34,150 bases of DNA from Paracoccaceae bacterium (GTDB lineage: Bacteria > Pseudomonadota > Alphaproteobacteria > Rhodobacterales > Rhodobacteraceae): NCBI GenBank assembly GCA_022763485.1, contig JALEGX010000158.1, positions 1 to 34,150 of the forward strand, written 5' to 3'. Positions 24,327 through 32,771 of this stretch are shown piece by piece. The position numbers and the translations under genes are program-made. The notes beneath the pieces were generated by a model. The model saw only the letters and a program-made list of their open reading frames with translations, did no database searches and was not told where the DNA came from. Every line of letters starts with the position of its first letter. The stretch's first letter is position 1.

Positions 24327-24743
24327 TCAGATCTTGCGCAGGCGGATGACCACGTCGACCGAGGCGATCTCGACCCCGTCGGGCGCGTCCGGAAGACGCT
24401 GAATCACCAGTTGATCAGACGGCGCATCGGTCAGCCGCGCTTCGTCCTCCCAGAAGAAATGCGGATGATCATGGGTGTTGGTGTCGAAATAGCTTTTCGA
24501 CCCGTCCACGGTGATTTCCTGCAACACGCCCGCGTCGCAGAAGGCCCGCAGCGTGTTGTAGACCGTCGCCAGCGATACCGCAGCGCCGCTTGTCTTGGCC
24601 GCCTCGAACAGGCTTTCGGCCGTGACGTGGCGGTGCTTACCATCGCCCACAAGAAGTTCAGCCAACGCCACCCGCTGGCGCGTTGGGCGCAATCCGGCTT
24701 TGACCAACCATCCGGTGGCGATTTCCTCGCTTTGCGGCGTCAT
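24327..24743 (-). CDS. irr: Iron response regulator Irr (Fur family)
   Basis: A 138-residue Fur-superfamily regulator. The DNA-binding half has GLRPTRQRVALAELL, AAVSLATVYNTLRAF and AGVLQEI; the dimerisation half has HDHPHFFWED with three histidines (91, 93, 95), the pattern of alphaproteobacterial Irr rather than classic Fur. The N-terminal Cys-Pro heme motif of Bradyrhizobium Irr is absent, as in other Rhodobacteraceae. Irr controls genes of iron uptake, heme synthesis and iron storage. The start is the ATG at 24741-24743, because GCAGGA is well spaced; an ATG two codons earlier overlaps that site. A 13-base palindrome overlaps the likely promoter. The gene is divergent from fabA, a pairing conserved in relatives. 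Confidence 0.9.
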   Translation of the reverse strand: MTPQSEEIATGWLVKAGLRPTRQRVALAELLVGDGKHRHVTAESLFEAAKTSGAAVSLATVYNTLRAFCDAGVLQEITVDGSKSYFDTNTHDHPHFFWEDEARLTDAPSDQLVIQRLPDAPDGVEIASVDVVIRLRKI

Positions 24744-24775
24744 CGGCATGTCCTGCTCTTGCGTTGCTGACAGTA

Positions 24776-24817
24776 TATATAATGGCAATTTCGCTCCAAC
24801 TTCAAATGAAATTCATT
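24776..24817 (-). promoter_or_regulatory. Promoter and palindromic operator of irr
   Basis: On the minus strand a -35-like TTGAAG (complement of 24800-24805) and a -10-like TATATA (complement of 24776-24781) are 18 bases apart. The perfect palindrome AATGAA-A-TTCATT (24805-24817) touches the -35 box. Its position suits an operator for a Fur-superfamily regulator, perhaps Irr itself. It may also affect fabA, which starts 122 bases away. Confidence 0.5.
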
Positions 24818-24939
24818 CGCAACTGAGAACAACAGCGCGAAATCGTCGCGTACACGCGGTCTTGCAGGACCCTCGGCGGCGGTGCTAGACGAGGCAGAAC
24901 TTTGGAACACAGACCCCACAAGGCAGGAGGCGCGCCGGA

Positions 24940-25449
24940 ATGGCCCAATACCCCAGCAGCTTTGACAAAGACGATTTGCTGAAATGCGCCCGCGGCGAAC
25001 TTTTCGGCCCCGGCAACGCCCAGCTGCCTGCGCCTCCCATGTTGATGATGGACCGCATCACCGACATCAGCGCCGATGGTGGCGCCCACGGCAAAGGTCA
25101 CGTGCTGGCCGAATTCGACATCACCCCGGACCTGTGGTTCTTTGATTGCCACTTCCCTGGAAACCCGATCATGCCCGGCTGTCTGGGCCTGGACGGCCTG
25201 TGGCAGCTGACCGGTTTCAACCTGGGCTGGCGCGGCTGGCAGGGGCGCGGCTATGCGCTGGGTGTGGGTGAGGTCAAGCTGACCGGCATGGTCCGCCCCG
25301 ACCGCAAGATGCTGACCTACAAGATCGACTTCACCAAGGCGATCCAGACCCGCCGCCTGACCATGGGCGTTGCCGATGGCATCGTCGAGGCAGACGGCGA
25401 AGTGATCTATCAGGTCAAGGACATGAAGGTGGCCCTGTCGGAGAGCTGA
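24940..25449 (+). CDS. fabA: 3-hydroxyacyl-[acyl-carrier-protein] dehydratase/isomerase FabA
   Basis: A 169-residue hot-dog-fold enzyme that dehydrates 3-hydroxydecanoyl-ACP and isomerises the product to cis-3-decenoyl-ACP, the entry to anaerobic unsaturated fatty acid synthesis. Catalytic His71 ([12 protein letters not shown]) and Asp85 (CLGLDGLW) match E. coli His70 and Asp84. AGGAGG lies about 10 bases before the ATG at 24940. A strong terminator follows, so fabA is separated transcriptionally from fabB and fabI 1.4 kb downstream, although all three work in the same pathway. Confidence 0.97.
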   Translation: MAQYPSSFDKDDLLKCARGELFGPGNAQLPAPPMLMMDRITDISADGGAHGKGHVLAEFDITPDLWFFDCHFPGNPIMPGCLGLDGLWQLTGFNLGWRGWQGRGYALGVGEVKLTGMVRPDRKMLTYKIDFTKAIQTRRLTMGVADGIVEADGEVIYQVKDMKVALSES

Positions 25450-25472
25450 TCCGCCTGTTGCCACAGGAAAAG

Positions 25473-25497
25473 AGAGGCTTTCGAGCCTCTTTTTTTT
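25473..25497 (+). terminator. Rho-independent terminator of fabA
   Basis: AGAGGCT and AGCCTCT form a 7-bp stem with a TTCG tetraloop, followed by a run of eight T. It lies 23 bases past the fabA stop. Confidence 0.96.
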
Positions 25498-25523
25498 GAA
25501 CTCAAATTCGAGAGGACTACATC

Positions 25524-25997
25524 ATGACAATTACCCACAAGGATCTGTCTGACGCACGCACGGCCTGGGGACAGGGTAAGATTGCCATTTCGAAAGCCTT
25601 CGAAGACGGCGGAATCGAAGCAGCCCGTCAGGTAGCGGATGCCCATCTGGACGCGATCTATGGCTATGACCTGGGTCCGGTGCTGTTCAAACCCACCATG
25701 GCCAGCGGACCGCAGACCTTCCGCCCGACCAAAGAGGGCGCACTGGCCTATTTCTGCGGTCACTCCGAAGAATACCCGCGGGATGGCGGCTTTGCGATCC
25801 AGGGCTGGCGCGCCATGGACAGCGTGACCTCGGCCGAGTTCATCGACGGCGATGTCGCCATGTGGATGGGCTGGGTGATGCTGACCGACAAGAACGGCAA
25901 CGTGACGAAAGTGGACAAGTCGTTTGGCTACAAGAAAGGCGCCGACGGCAAACTGCGCATCGTGCTGCACCATTCGTCGCTGCCCTATCAGGGATAA
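25524..25997 (+). CDS. NTF2/SnoaL-like small protein
   Basis: A 157-residue cytosolic protein without signal peptide. Recognisable stretches are an N-terminal helix (DARTAWGQGKIAISKAF), KPTMASGPQTFRPTKEGALAYF, GFAIQGWRAM, and the C-terminal sheet DVAMWMGWVMLTDKNGNVTKVDKSFGY ending IVLHHSSLP. The layout fits an NTF2-like cone fold; similar proteins are sometimes labelled phosphoribosyl-AMP cyclohydrolase, for which I see no HisI motif. GAGAGGA precedes the ATG at 25524. It is flanked by two strong terminators and so is probably a single-gene unit. Function unknown. Confidence 0.8.
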   Translation: MTITHKDLSDARTAWGQGKIAISKAFEDGGIEAARQVADAHLDAIYGYDLGPVLFKPTMASGPQTFRPTKEGALAYFCGHSEEYPRDGGFAIQGWRAMDSVTSAEFIDGDVAMWMGWVMLTDKNGNVTKVDKSFGYKKGADGKLRIVLHHSSLPYQG

Positions 25998-26044
25998 GGC
26001 GGGACCCGGCGCGGTCCATCACCGTCCAGACGCGACAGTCAAAG

Positions 26045-26068
26045 GAGGCCCCCGCGGCCTCTTTTTTT
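26045..26068 (+). terminator. Rho-independent terminator after the NTF2-like gene
   Basis: GAGGCC and GGCCTC form a 6-bp stem with a 5-base loop followed by seven T. It lies 47 bases past the stop. Confidence 0.92.
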
Positions 26069-26201
26069 GTTGCATGGTTACGGCGCGCCGGATGACGCCC
26101 TGCGGATTTCCAAAACTATGCGCAGCTTCGCCATGCTTGCGCCACGATCCTGCGGCACCAAACGGGGACATAGAAGCTAACCTAATTTTCGCGGTGCCCT
26201 G

Positions 26202-26774
26202 ATGACCTTGTCCTTTCTTCTCGCTTTGTTGCTTGCCTGGCCCACCTTTGGCCTGTCCCTGCTGGCCTGGTTCGGATGGCGCATGTGGGTGGGCTACAGC
26301 CGTGCCAGGGCCTCGCAGAAAAGCGAAGTGATGACCGCGTTGCTGGAACCCGTGTTCCGCGGAGAATACGCGATGTTCACCATGGGCTTGGAACTCCCCT
26401 ATCCCGACCATCTGCTGGATGAGGACTTCAACGATGGTGATCTCCGGACCCAAGAGGACATGCACCAGTGCGGGCGGCTGATCATGAAGTATCTGGCCCA
26501 CAACCCGAAAGAGGCCGAGGCCTTCATCGACGCCCTGCGATACTATGGCACCACCAAACAGGGGGAATTCGAAGAGCCCCATGAGGTGCTGGACTGGGAA
26601 TTCTATCGCTACCGCTGTGACGGGCCGATGAAGCTGGTCTCCTATCGCGCCGTGGCCGCGCTGATGAGCCAAAACACCCTGCCCTGCTTTCGCAGCGTGG
26701 ATCTGGGCACCGTCAAGGAACGCCTGCAGGACATGGACGCAACCCTGCGGGACCGCATGAAGGCGAGCGCCTGA
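26202..26774 (+). CDS. Membrane-anchored protein of unknown function
   Basis: A 190-residue protein with one N-terminal hydrophobic segment (residues 3-30, LSFLLALLLAWPTFGLSLLAW region) and then a soluble, acidic domain: EPVFRGEYAMFTMGLELPYPDHLLDEDF, FYRYRCDGPMKLVSYRAVAALM and a final charged helix. I do not recognise a family. Start at the ATG at 26202 has no good Shine-Dalgarno sequence, but the hydrophobic start is consistent with it. It stands alone between a terminator and fabB, 88 bases upstream of it and on the same strand. The segment most likely anchors a cytoplasmic or periplasmic domain; topology is not clear. Confidence 0.75.
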   Translation: MTLSFLLALLLAWPTFGLSLLAWFGWRMWVGYSRARASQKSEVMTALLEPVFRGEYAMFTMGLELPYPDHLLDEDFNDGDLRTQEDMHQCGRLIMKYLAHNPKEAEAFIDALRYYGTTKQGEFEEPHEVLDWEFYRYRCDGPMKLVSYRAVAALMSQNTLPCFRSVDLGTVKERLQDMDATLRDRMKASA

Positions 26775-26862
26775 GACACACCCTACGGGGCGACGTTCCG
26801 GCCCTCTTGCACCGCTCCCTTGCAATGCATAGTAAGGCGTAAGCAATCAAGGGAGTACACGT

Positions 26863-28092
26863 ATGCGTCGTGTCGTCGTCACCGGCTTGGGGATTGTCTC
26901 GTCGATCGGGAACAACGCCCAAGAGGTCATCGCCTCGCTCAAGGCGGGCAAATCGGGCATCGAAGCCAGCCCCGAGATGGCCGAGCATGGTTTTCGCAGC
27001 CAGATCGCCGGCACACTGAAGCTCGATGTCACCGAACACGTGGACAAACGCACCCTGCGTTTCATGGGCCCCGGTGCCGCCTATGCCCACATCGCGATGA
27101 GCCAGGCCATCGAAGATTCCGGCCTGACCGAAGACGACGTGGTCAATGTCCGCACCGGGCTTGTGGCCGGTTCGGGTGGTCCCTCGACCAGCTCGATGCT
27201 GACCGCGCACCAGGTTGTGGCCAAGACCGGCGCAACCAAGCGCATCGGCCCCTTCGCGGTGCCGAAATGCATGTCCTCGACGATCTCGGCCAACCTGGCC
27301 ACCGCGTTCAAGATCAAGGGCATCAACTATTCGATCACCTCGGCCTGTTCGACCTCTCTGCACTGCATCGGCAACGCCGCAGAGCAGATCATGATGGGCA
27401 AGCAGGACGTGATGTTCGCCGGTGGCGGCGAAGAACTGGACTGGACCCTGTCGTGCCTCTTTGACGCGATGGGTGCGATGTCCTCGAAATACAATGACAC
27501 GCCGGAAAAGGCCTCGCGCGCGTTTGACGAAAACCGCGATGGCTTCGTGATCACCGGTGGTGGCGGCATCGTCGTGCTGGAAGAGCTGGACCACGCGCTG
27601 GCGCGCGGTGCCAAGATCTATGCTGAAGTGACCGGCTTTGCCGCGACCTCGGACGGGCACGACATGGTGGCGCCGTCGGGTGAAGGCGGCGAGCGCGCGA
27701 TGCGCCTGGCGCTGTCCACCCTGCCCGAAGACCGCAAGATCAGCTACATCAACGCCCATGGCACCTCGACGCCGGTTGGCGACGTGGGCGAAGTCGAAGC
27801 CTGCCGCCGCGTCTTTGGCGAAGGCTACGTGCCGCCGATCAGCTCGACCAAGTCGATGACCGGTCACGGTCAGGGGGCCGCCGGCGCGATGGAAGCGATC
27901 TTCTGCCTGCTGATGCTGGACAATGATTTCATCACGCCCTCGATCAACGTGGACACCCTGGCCGAAGGCATCAACGAAGGCGAAATCGCCACCGAGCTGG
28001 TGGAGAATGCGGGCCTTGATTCGGTGATGACCAACAGCTTCGGCTTTGGTGGCACCAACGGATCGATGGTTCTGAGCAAGTATCGGGGGTAA
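26863..28092 (+). CDS. fabB: 3-oxoacyl-[acyl-carrier-protein] synthase I
   Basis: A 409-residue condensing enzyme that elongates unsaturated and saturated acyl-ACPs. The Cys-His-His triad is C162 ([10 protein letters not shown]), H299 ([12 protein letters not shown]) and H335 ([10 protein letters not shown]), with Lys330 in [10 protein letters not shown]. The closing [11 protein letters not shown] is typical. GGGAG lies upstream of the ATG at 26863. fabI begins 5 bases after its stop, so the two are co-transcribed and probably coupled. With fabA this gives the FabA/FabB route to unsaturated fatty acids. Confidence 0.97.
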   Translation: MRRVVVTGLGIVSSIGNNAQEVIASLKAGKSGIEASPEMAEHGFRSQIAGTLKLDVTEHVDKRTLRFMGPGAAYAHIAMSQAIEDSGLTEDDVVNVRTGLVAGSGGPSTSSMLTAHQVVAKTGATKRIGPFAVPKCMSSTISANLATAFKIKGINYSITSACSTSLHCIGNAAEQIMMGKQDVMFAGGGEELDWTLSCLFDAMGAMSSKYNDTPEKASRAFDENRDGFVITGGGGIVVLEELDHALARGAKIYAEVTGFAATSDGHDMVAPSGEGGERAMRLALSTLPEDRKISYINAHGTSTPVGDVGEVEACRRVFGEGYVPPISSTKSMTGHGQGAAGAMEAIFCLLMLDNDFITPSINVDTLAEGINEGEIATELVENAGLDSVMTNSFGFGGTNGSMVLSKYRG

Positions 28093-28097
28093 CGGAC

Positions 28098-28889
28098 ATG
28101 TCGGGAATTCTGCAAGGAAAGCGTGGCCTGATCATGGGCGTTGCCAATGATCGTTCCATCGCTTGGGGCATTGCCAAAGCCATGCACGAAGCAGGGGCCG
28201 AGCTGGCCTTCACCTATCAGGGCGAAGCCTTCGGTAAGCGTCTGGAGCCGCTGGCCGAATCGGTCGGGTCCGATTTCATGGTAGATGTGGACGTCACCGA
28301 TGATGCTTCGCTGGACGCCGCGTTCGAACAGCTGCAATCGCGCTGGCCGACAATCGATTTCGTCGTCCATGCCATCGCCTATTCCGACAAGGCTGAGCTG
28401 ACAGGGCGCTTCCTGAACACCACGCGGGCCAACTTCAAGAACTCGATGGACATCAGCGCCTATTCCTTCATCGAGGTGGCGCGCCGCGCCTATCCGATGA
28501 TGCAGGAAAACGGCGGTACACTGCTGACGCTGACCTATCAGGGCAGCAACCGCGTTGTGCCGAACTACAACGTCATGGGCGTTGCCAAGGCGGCACTGGA
28601 ATCGGCCACCCGTTACCTGGCCAACGATCTGGGCCCCGAAGGCATCCGCGTAAACGCAATTTCGCCCGGCCCGATGAAAACCCTGGCAGGGGCGGCCATC
28701 GGTGGCGCGCGCAAGACCTTCAAGCACACCGACCAGAACGCGCCGATGCGGTCGAACGCAACGCTGGAAGCGGTGGGAGGCACGGCGGTCTATCTGGCGT
28801 CTGACGCCGGGGCCTGCACCACGGGTGAGATCATCCGCGTTGACGGTGGGTTCCACGTGCTGGGGATGCCGCAGCCGGATCACCTCTGA
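28098..28889 (+). CDS. fabI: Enoyl-[acyl-carrier-protein] reductase (NADH), FabI
   Basis: A 263-residue short-chain dehydrogenase-type enoyl-ACP reductase completing each elongation cycle. The nucleotide site starts GKRGLIMGVANDRSIAWG, and the active site is Y147, Y157 and K164 (Y-x6-K in NYNVMGVAK). The C-terminal RVDGGFHVLGM is typical. The position equal to Gly93 of E. coli FabI is Ala (HAIAYSD, residue 94), a place where substitutions in E. coli lower triclosan sensitivity. It follows fabB by 5 bases and ends before a terminator. Confidence 0.96.
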   Translation: MSGILQGKRGLIMGVANDRSIAWGIAKAMHEAGAELAFTYQGEAFGKRLEPLAESVGSDFMVDVDVTDDASLDAAFEQLQSRWPTIDFVVHAIAYSDKAELTGRFLNTTRANFKNSMDISAYSFIEVARRAYPMMQENGGTLLTLTYQGSNRVVPNYNVMGVAKAALESATRYLANDLGPEGIRVNAISPGPMKTLAGAAIGGARKTFKHTDQNAPMRSNATLEAVGGTAVYLASDAGACTTGEIIRVDGGFHVLGMPQPDHL

Positions 28890-28918
28890 GCGTCAAGCGC
28901 ACCGACTTCTGTTGAAGA

Positions 28919-28942
28919 CCTGCCCCCTTGGCGGGCCTTTTT
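28919..28942 (+). terminator. Rho-independent terminator of fabB-fabI
   Basis: CCTGCC and GGCGGG pair over 6 bp (one G-U) with a 5-base loop, followed by CCTTTTT. It lies 29 bases past the fabI stop. Confidence 0.8.
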
Positions 28943-29015
28943 CTTTGGTCGGACGTCACCAACTCTCCGCGACTTCGCCACGTCTCTGCCACGTTCGTTA
29001 GCGATAGGTTAACGC

Positions 29016-29552
29016 ATGGAACAGCAAGACACCCATATCCCGGACGACGAGCAGCGCCTCACCGAAGCGCTTCGTGCCCCCCGTTATCGGTTGCTGCCGT
29101 TGCATCTGTTGCGCGGCGTGACCCTGGCCGCCTGTGCTTTGACAATGGGTCTGGTTCTGATCTCGGACCCGAAGATCAGCGGCCGCAGCTCTGCACTTGA
29201 TCAAAAGGATGCCGTGGCACAGGCGGACCCGTCCCAGCCTCCCCGCGCCCTGTCCAGACAGGGCAATCAGCCTGTGGCCGAGATCCGCGAACCCGAACGG
29301 CTGCTGCCGCTTCGTGCCATTTCTGCCCTTGGTGCGCTGACCGGGACCGCCCGCACCCGTCTGCGTGGCGAAAACCATGACTATCTGCCCCGACCGATCC
29401 CCCCAAGCGAACCGGGCGAACAATCGGCGCGACAGCTCGCTGCGGTCTATCCGACCAGTGCATCCAACAGCGGTGCGCGTCCAACCGTTTCGGTGATGCC
29501 CCGCAACCGCATCCCAGTGCGCCGCAGCGGGATCATCGCGGCTCAGAACTGA
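29016..29552 (+). CDS. Membrane-anchored proline-rich protein of unknown function
   Basis: A 178-residue protein with a short cytoplasmic N terminus (MEQQDTHIPDDEQRLTEAL), one hydrophobic helix (residues 33-50, LRGVTLAACALTMGLVLI) and a long low-complexity tail rich in Arg, Pro, Ser and Gln (DPSQPPRALSRQGN, PRPIPPSEPGEQSAR). The tail probably lies in the periplasm as a flexible spacer. I do not recognise a family. The ATG at 29016 has only a weak AGG upstream. Its end overlaps the convergent nitronate monooxygenase gene by 10 bases, so the two stops cross. It follows the fabI terminator, so has its own promoter. Confidence 0.7.
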   Translation: MEQQDTHIPDDEQRLTEALRAPRYRLLPLHLLRGVTLAACALTMGLVLISDPKISGRSSALDQKDAVAQADPSQPPRALSRQGNQPVAEIREPERLLPLRAISALGALTGTARTRLRGENHDYLPRPIPPSEPGEQSARQLAAVYPTSASNSGARPTVSVMPRNRIPVRRSGIIAAQN

Positions 29553-30613
29553 AGCGCGGCGTCCAGTTCACGCCCAAGAACGGCGATCAGTTCACCGGCG
29601 GGCAGCGAGCGGGCCAAAGGAGCGCCCTGCCCGGCCCATTGCGCCCCGAAACCGGGCACACCCTTGGCCTTGGCTGCTGCCGCCAGGGCCTTTGCCGCAT
29701 CATAGGCGATCGGATAATCCGGCACCTCTGACGGAGCGATGTCGGCGGCCCACTGCACATAAGGGTTGCCCAAACAGCGCGCTGGCCGCCCCGAAACGGC
29801 CGAGGTCAGCCGCGTGTGGTGGCCCTGATCTGACAGCAACGCCGTTCGATAATCCTGATCGGCCAAGCTTTCGGGACAGGCAATGAACGCGGTACCCAGC
29901 TGCGCAGCACTTGCCCCCGCCGCCAGCGCCGAGGCGACTGCTCCCCCGGTCATCAGCCCCCCGGCGGAAATCACCGGAATCTCCAACCTGTCGGCCAGGA
30001 TCTGTGTCAGGGTCAGGCAGCCCAGGTGATCATCATTGCCGTGCGGGTCAAAAATGCCCCGGTGTCCACCGGCTTCAGTCCCCTGCGCGATCACCGCATC
30101 CAGACCGGCCTCTTGTATGAGCAGCGCCTCTGGCAGCGACGTCGCGCTTGCCATCAGATAGGCCCCGGTCTTGCGAAGGTCCCGCAGGACATCGGGTGCA
30201 GGCAGGCCGAAATGAAAGCTGATCACCTCGGGCCGTTCCTCCAACAGCATGGACTGCATGTCGGAATGGGTCAGGAAGCTTTGATAGATTTCGCTTAGCT
30301 TTTCAGGGGGCTGCGCGTCAAACCGGTCAAACAATGGTGCCAGTTTGCGCAGCCAGGCAGCTTCGGTCTGTGCGTTTGCGGTGGCGGGCTGATGGCAGAA
30401 GAAGTTGACGTTCAGCGGGCCGTCCGCACCGGCCCGAAATTCATGGATCATATGGCGGGCCTGTGCCACGCCCGAGGCCCCAAGGCCCAGCGATCCAAGC
30501 CCCCCGGCCCGCGTCACCGCAGCGGCCATGGCCGGGGATGAGACACCGGCCATCGGTGCCTGAATGATCGGCCAGCGCAAGCCCAGCCGATCCATGATTG
30601 CCGTCGGTTCCAT
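29543..30613 (-). CDS. Nitronate monooxygenase
   Basis: A 356-residue FMN-dependent TIM-barrel enzyme of the nitronate monooxygenase (2-nitropropane dioxygenase) family, which oxidises nitronates such as propionate 3-nitronate. Typical motifs are the N-terminal WPIIQAPMAGVSSPAMAAAV, GGLGSLGLG, the FMN-binding QGTEAGGHRG with the conserved His, PVISAGGLMTGG and AAQLGTAFIACPE. The start used is the ATG at 30611-30613, with GGAGG eight bases before; an ATG five codons earlier overlaps that site. It follows the FKBP gene by 60 bases on the same strand and may share its promoter. Its end overlaps the convergent proline-rich gene by 10 bases. Confidence 0.92.
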   Translation of the reverse strand: MEPTAIMDRLGLRWPIIQAPMAGVSSPAMAAAVTRAGGLGSLGLGASGVAQARHMIHEFRAGADGPLNVNFFCHQPATANAQTEAAWLRKLAPLFDRFDAQPPEKLSEIYQSFLTHSDMQSMLLEERPEVISFHFGLPAPDVLRDLRKTGAYLMASATSLPEALLIQEAGLDAVIAQGTEAGGHRGIFDPHGNDDHLGCLTLTQILADRLEIPVISAGGLMTGGAVASALAAGASAAQLGTAFIACPESLADQDYRTALLSDQGHHTRLTSAVSGRPARCLGNPYVQWAADIAPSEVPDYPIAYDAAKALAAAAKAKGVPGFGAQWAGQGAPLARSLPAGELIAVLGRELDAALQF

Positions 30614-30673
30614 TCCAATGCCCTCCACCCTGTTGCCGCCACCAAAGCCGCTGACGGGCGGAAAGGCAACGGA

Positions 30674-31102
30674 TCAGTTGATGGAGACCAGCTCGATGTC
30701 GAAAATCAGGTCCTTGCCCGCCAGCGGATGGTTGGCATCCAGCGTCACGGTGGCATCATCGACCTCAACCACGGTCACCGGCAGAACCTGCCCTTCGGGG
30801 CTCTGCATCTGCAGCTGGGTGCCGATCTCCAGCGGGATATGGTCCGGAATGCCTTCGCGCGGGATCGCCTGACGGGCGGCGGGGTTCAGCGGGCCATAGG
30901 CCTTGTCGCAGGGAATGTTCAGCGTCTTCTTTTCACCCACGGTCATGCCGGGCAGTTCGGAATCCATGCCTTCGATGACCTGACGCGCACCGACGGTGAA
31001 TTCCAGCGGATCACGCCCTTCGGAGCTGTCGAAAACGCTCCCGTCCGCAAGGGTGCCTGTGTAGTGGATACGCACGGTATCGCCGTTCTTTACCTCGGTC
31101 AT
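30674..31102 (-). CDS. FKBP-type peptidyl-prolyl isomerase (SlyD-like)
   Basis: A 142-residue cytosolic FKBP with the IF insertion characteristic of SlyD. Motifs are VRIHYTGTLADGSVFDSS, EFTVGARQVIEGMDSELPGM and EKKTLNIPCDKAYGP, then the insertion (PREGIPDHIPLEIGTQLQM) and the closing LAGKDLIFDIELVSI. The His-rich metal-binding tail of E. coli SlyD is missing. The protein would help folding through prolyl isomerisation and chaperone action. The start is the ATG at 31100-31102, chosen by family alignment; a longer frame has no support. The HAD gene is divergent from it. Confidence 0.92.
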   Translation of the reverse strand: MTEVKNGDTVRIHYTGTLADGSVFDSSEGRDPLEFTVGARQVIEGMDSELPGMTVGEKKTLNIPCDKAYGPLNPAARQAIPREGIPDHIPLEIGTQLQMQSPEGQVLPVTVVEVDDATVTLDANHPLAGKDLIFDIELVSIN

Positions 31103-31253
31103 CTGGGGTCCGATCTGTCTGTGTCGTTGCAAAGCCACGCACCCTACAGGTTCCTGTCCGAATGTAAATCCGATGTGATTGTACCAGAAACGATTGTGGT
31201 CTTTTCCCCACCTGCGGCCTGTGCCATCGTCTGGCCAAGGAGGACAGCCAACC

Positions 31254-31940
31254 ATGCCCATCACCACATGCGTGTTCGATGCCTACGGGACATTGTTCGA
31301 CGTCACCGCCGCAGCCCGCCAGGCCGCCGAAGACGGGACGTTTCCGCAGCTTCAGGATCGCTGGATGCAACTGGCCGGTCACTGGCGACAGAAACAGCTA
31401 CAATACACATGGTTGCGGGCGATCACGGATGCCCACGCAGATTTCTGGGACGTGACGCAGGATGGTCTGGACTGGGCGCTGGAGGCCACCGGTCTGGACG
31501 GCGATGCGGCCCTGCGGCAGCGCCTGCTGGATCTCTACTGGGAACTGCAGGCCTATCCGGAAGTTCCCGCCATGCTGCGCAGCCTCAAGGCGGCCGGCCT
31601 GAATACCGCGATCCTGTCCAACGGATCGCCCGACATGCTGAATGGGGCCGTGCAATCCGCCGGGATCGGCGACGTGCTGGATGACGTGCTGTCGGTTGAG
31701 AGCGTTGGCATCTTCAAGCCGGACGCGCGGGTCTATGATCTGGTCGGACAGCGGTTCGGCTGTGCCAAGGACGAGGTGCTCTTTGTCTCCTCCAATGGCT
31801 GGGACGCCGGTTGCGCCACCGGCTATGGCTTCCTGACCACCTGGGTGAACCGTGCGGGCGAACCGGTTGACCGCCTGCCCTGGCGTCCGGCCCATATCCT
31901 GAACGACCTGACCACCATTCCCACGATTGCCGGAGTTTGA
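31254..31940 (+). CDS. Haloacid dehalogenase, type II (L-2-haloacid)
   Basis: A 228-residue HAD-superfamily enzyme of the (S)-2-haloacid dehalogenase type, which hydrolyses 2-haloalkanoates to 2-hydroxy acids. The nucleophile is D9 in FDAYGTLFDV; other family motifs are ILSNGSPDML, the Lys in VGIFKPDARVYDL, and the SSNGWDAGCATGYGF stretch with the Ser-Asn-Trp-Asp pattern seen in L-2-haloacid dehalogenases. GGAGGA precedes the ATG at 31254. The stop is directly followed by the start of the alpha/beta hydrolase gene. Marine bacteria meet natural haloacids, so the assignment is plausible, but other phosphatase or dehalogenase substrates are possible. Confidence 0.9.
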   Translation: MPITTCVFDAYGTLFDVTAAARQAAEDGTFPQLQDRWMQLAGHWRQKQLQYTWLRAITDAHADFWDVTQDGLDWALEATGLDGDAALRQRLLDLYWELQAYPEVPAMLRSLKAAGLNTAILSNGSPDMLNGAVQSAGIGDVLDDVLSVESVGIFKPDARVYDLVGQRFGCAKDEVLFVSSNGWDAGCATGYGFLTTWVNRAGEPVDRLPWRPAHILNDLTTIPTIAGV

Positions 31941-32771
31941 ATGCCCCGTTTTGAAACGACCGATGGCCTGTCCCTGCATTACGAAGACCGGGGGACCGGC
32001 CAGCCTATTCTGTGCCTTGCCGGGCTGACCCGATGCAGCCGCGATTTTGACTTTTTTGCCCCCCATGCCACGGATCTGCGGATGATTGCGCTGGACTATC
32101 GCGGCCGCGGCAAATCGGATTACGACCCTGACTACATGAACTACAACGTCCTGCGCGAAGGCCATGATGTTGTTGAACTTCTGGATCACCTGGGGCTGGA
32201 CAAGGTCACCGTTCTGGGCACCTCGCGGGGCGGGTTGATCGCCATGGCGCTGGCCGCCTCGCACCCTGAACGCCTGTCGGGTGTCATCCTGAACGATATC
32301 GGCCCGGTGGTTGGTCCTGCGGGGATTGCCCGGATCATGGCCTATGTGGGAAAGAAGCCCGTTTCAAAGACCCATGATCAGGCCGCACAGGCCCTGAAAG
32401 AAGCGATGGAGCCGGAGTTCCCGGGCGTCCCGCTGTCCCGCTGGCGCCAGCAGGCAGAGATCCAGTATCAGCTGGGCCCCGAAGGCTTGGAGCTGCGCTA
32501 TGATGACCGCCTGCACAAGGCCCTTCTGGAGCAGGCCGCGGCCGGTGCCACGCCGGACCTGTGGCTGTTTTTCGAGGCTCTGAAGACCCTGCCCCTTGGC
32601 GTCATTCGGGGGGGCAACTCGGACATCTTGGGACCTGACACCCTGGCCGAGATGAAGCGCCGCCATCCCGATCTTCTGGCGGCAGACGTGCCCGATCGGG
32701 GCCATGTGCCCTTTCTGGATGAACCCGAAGCGCTGGATGTGATCCATGCCATTCTGGAGCGTGCCGCATGA
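31941..32771 (+). CDS. Alpha/beta-fold hydrolase
   Basis: A 276-residue esterase or lactonase-type hydrolase. The nucleophile elbow is GTSRGG (Ser in the G-x-S-x-G pattern), with an early oxyanion region CLAGLTRCSRDFD and DYRGRGKSDYD, and the catalytic His near the end (PDRGHVPFLDEPEAL). It begins one base after the HAD stop (TGA then ATG) with GGAG just before, and ends overlapping the next gene by 4 bases. The operon context suggests it acts on an ester or lactone feeding the same pathway. No signal peptide is seen, so it is cytosolic. Confidence 0.88.
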   Translation: MPRFETTDGLSLHYEDRGTGQPILCLAGLTRCSRDFDFFAPHATDLRMIALDYRGRGKSDYDPDYMNYNVLREGHDVVELLDHLGLDKVTVLGTSRGGLIAMALAASHPERLSGVILNDIGPVVGPAGIARIMAYVGKKPVSKTHDQAAQALKEAMEPEFPGVPLSRWRQQAEIQYQLGPEGLELRYDDRLHKALLEQAAAGATPDLWLFFEALKTLPLGVIRGGNSDILGPDTLAEMKRRHPDLLAADVPDRGHVPFLDEPEALDVIHAILERAA

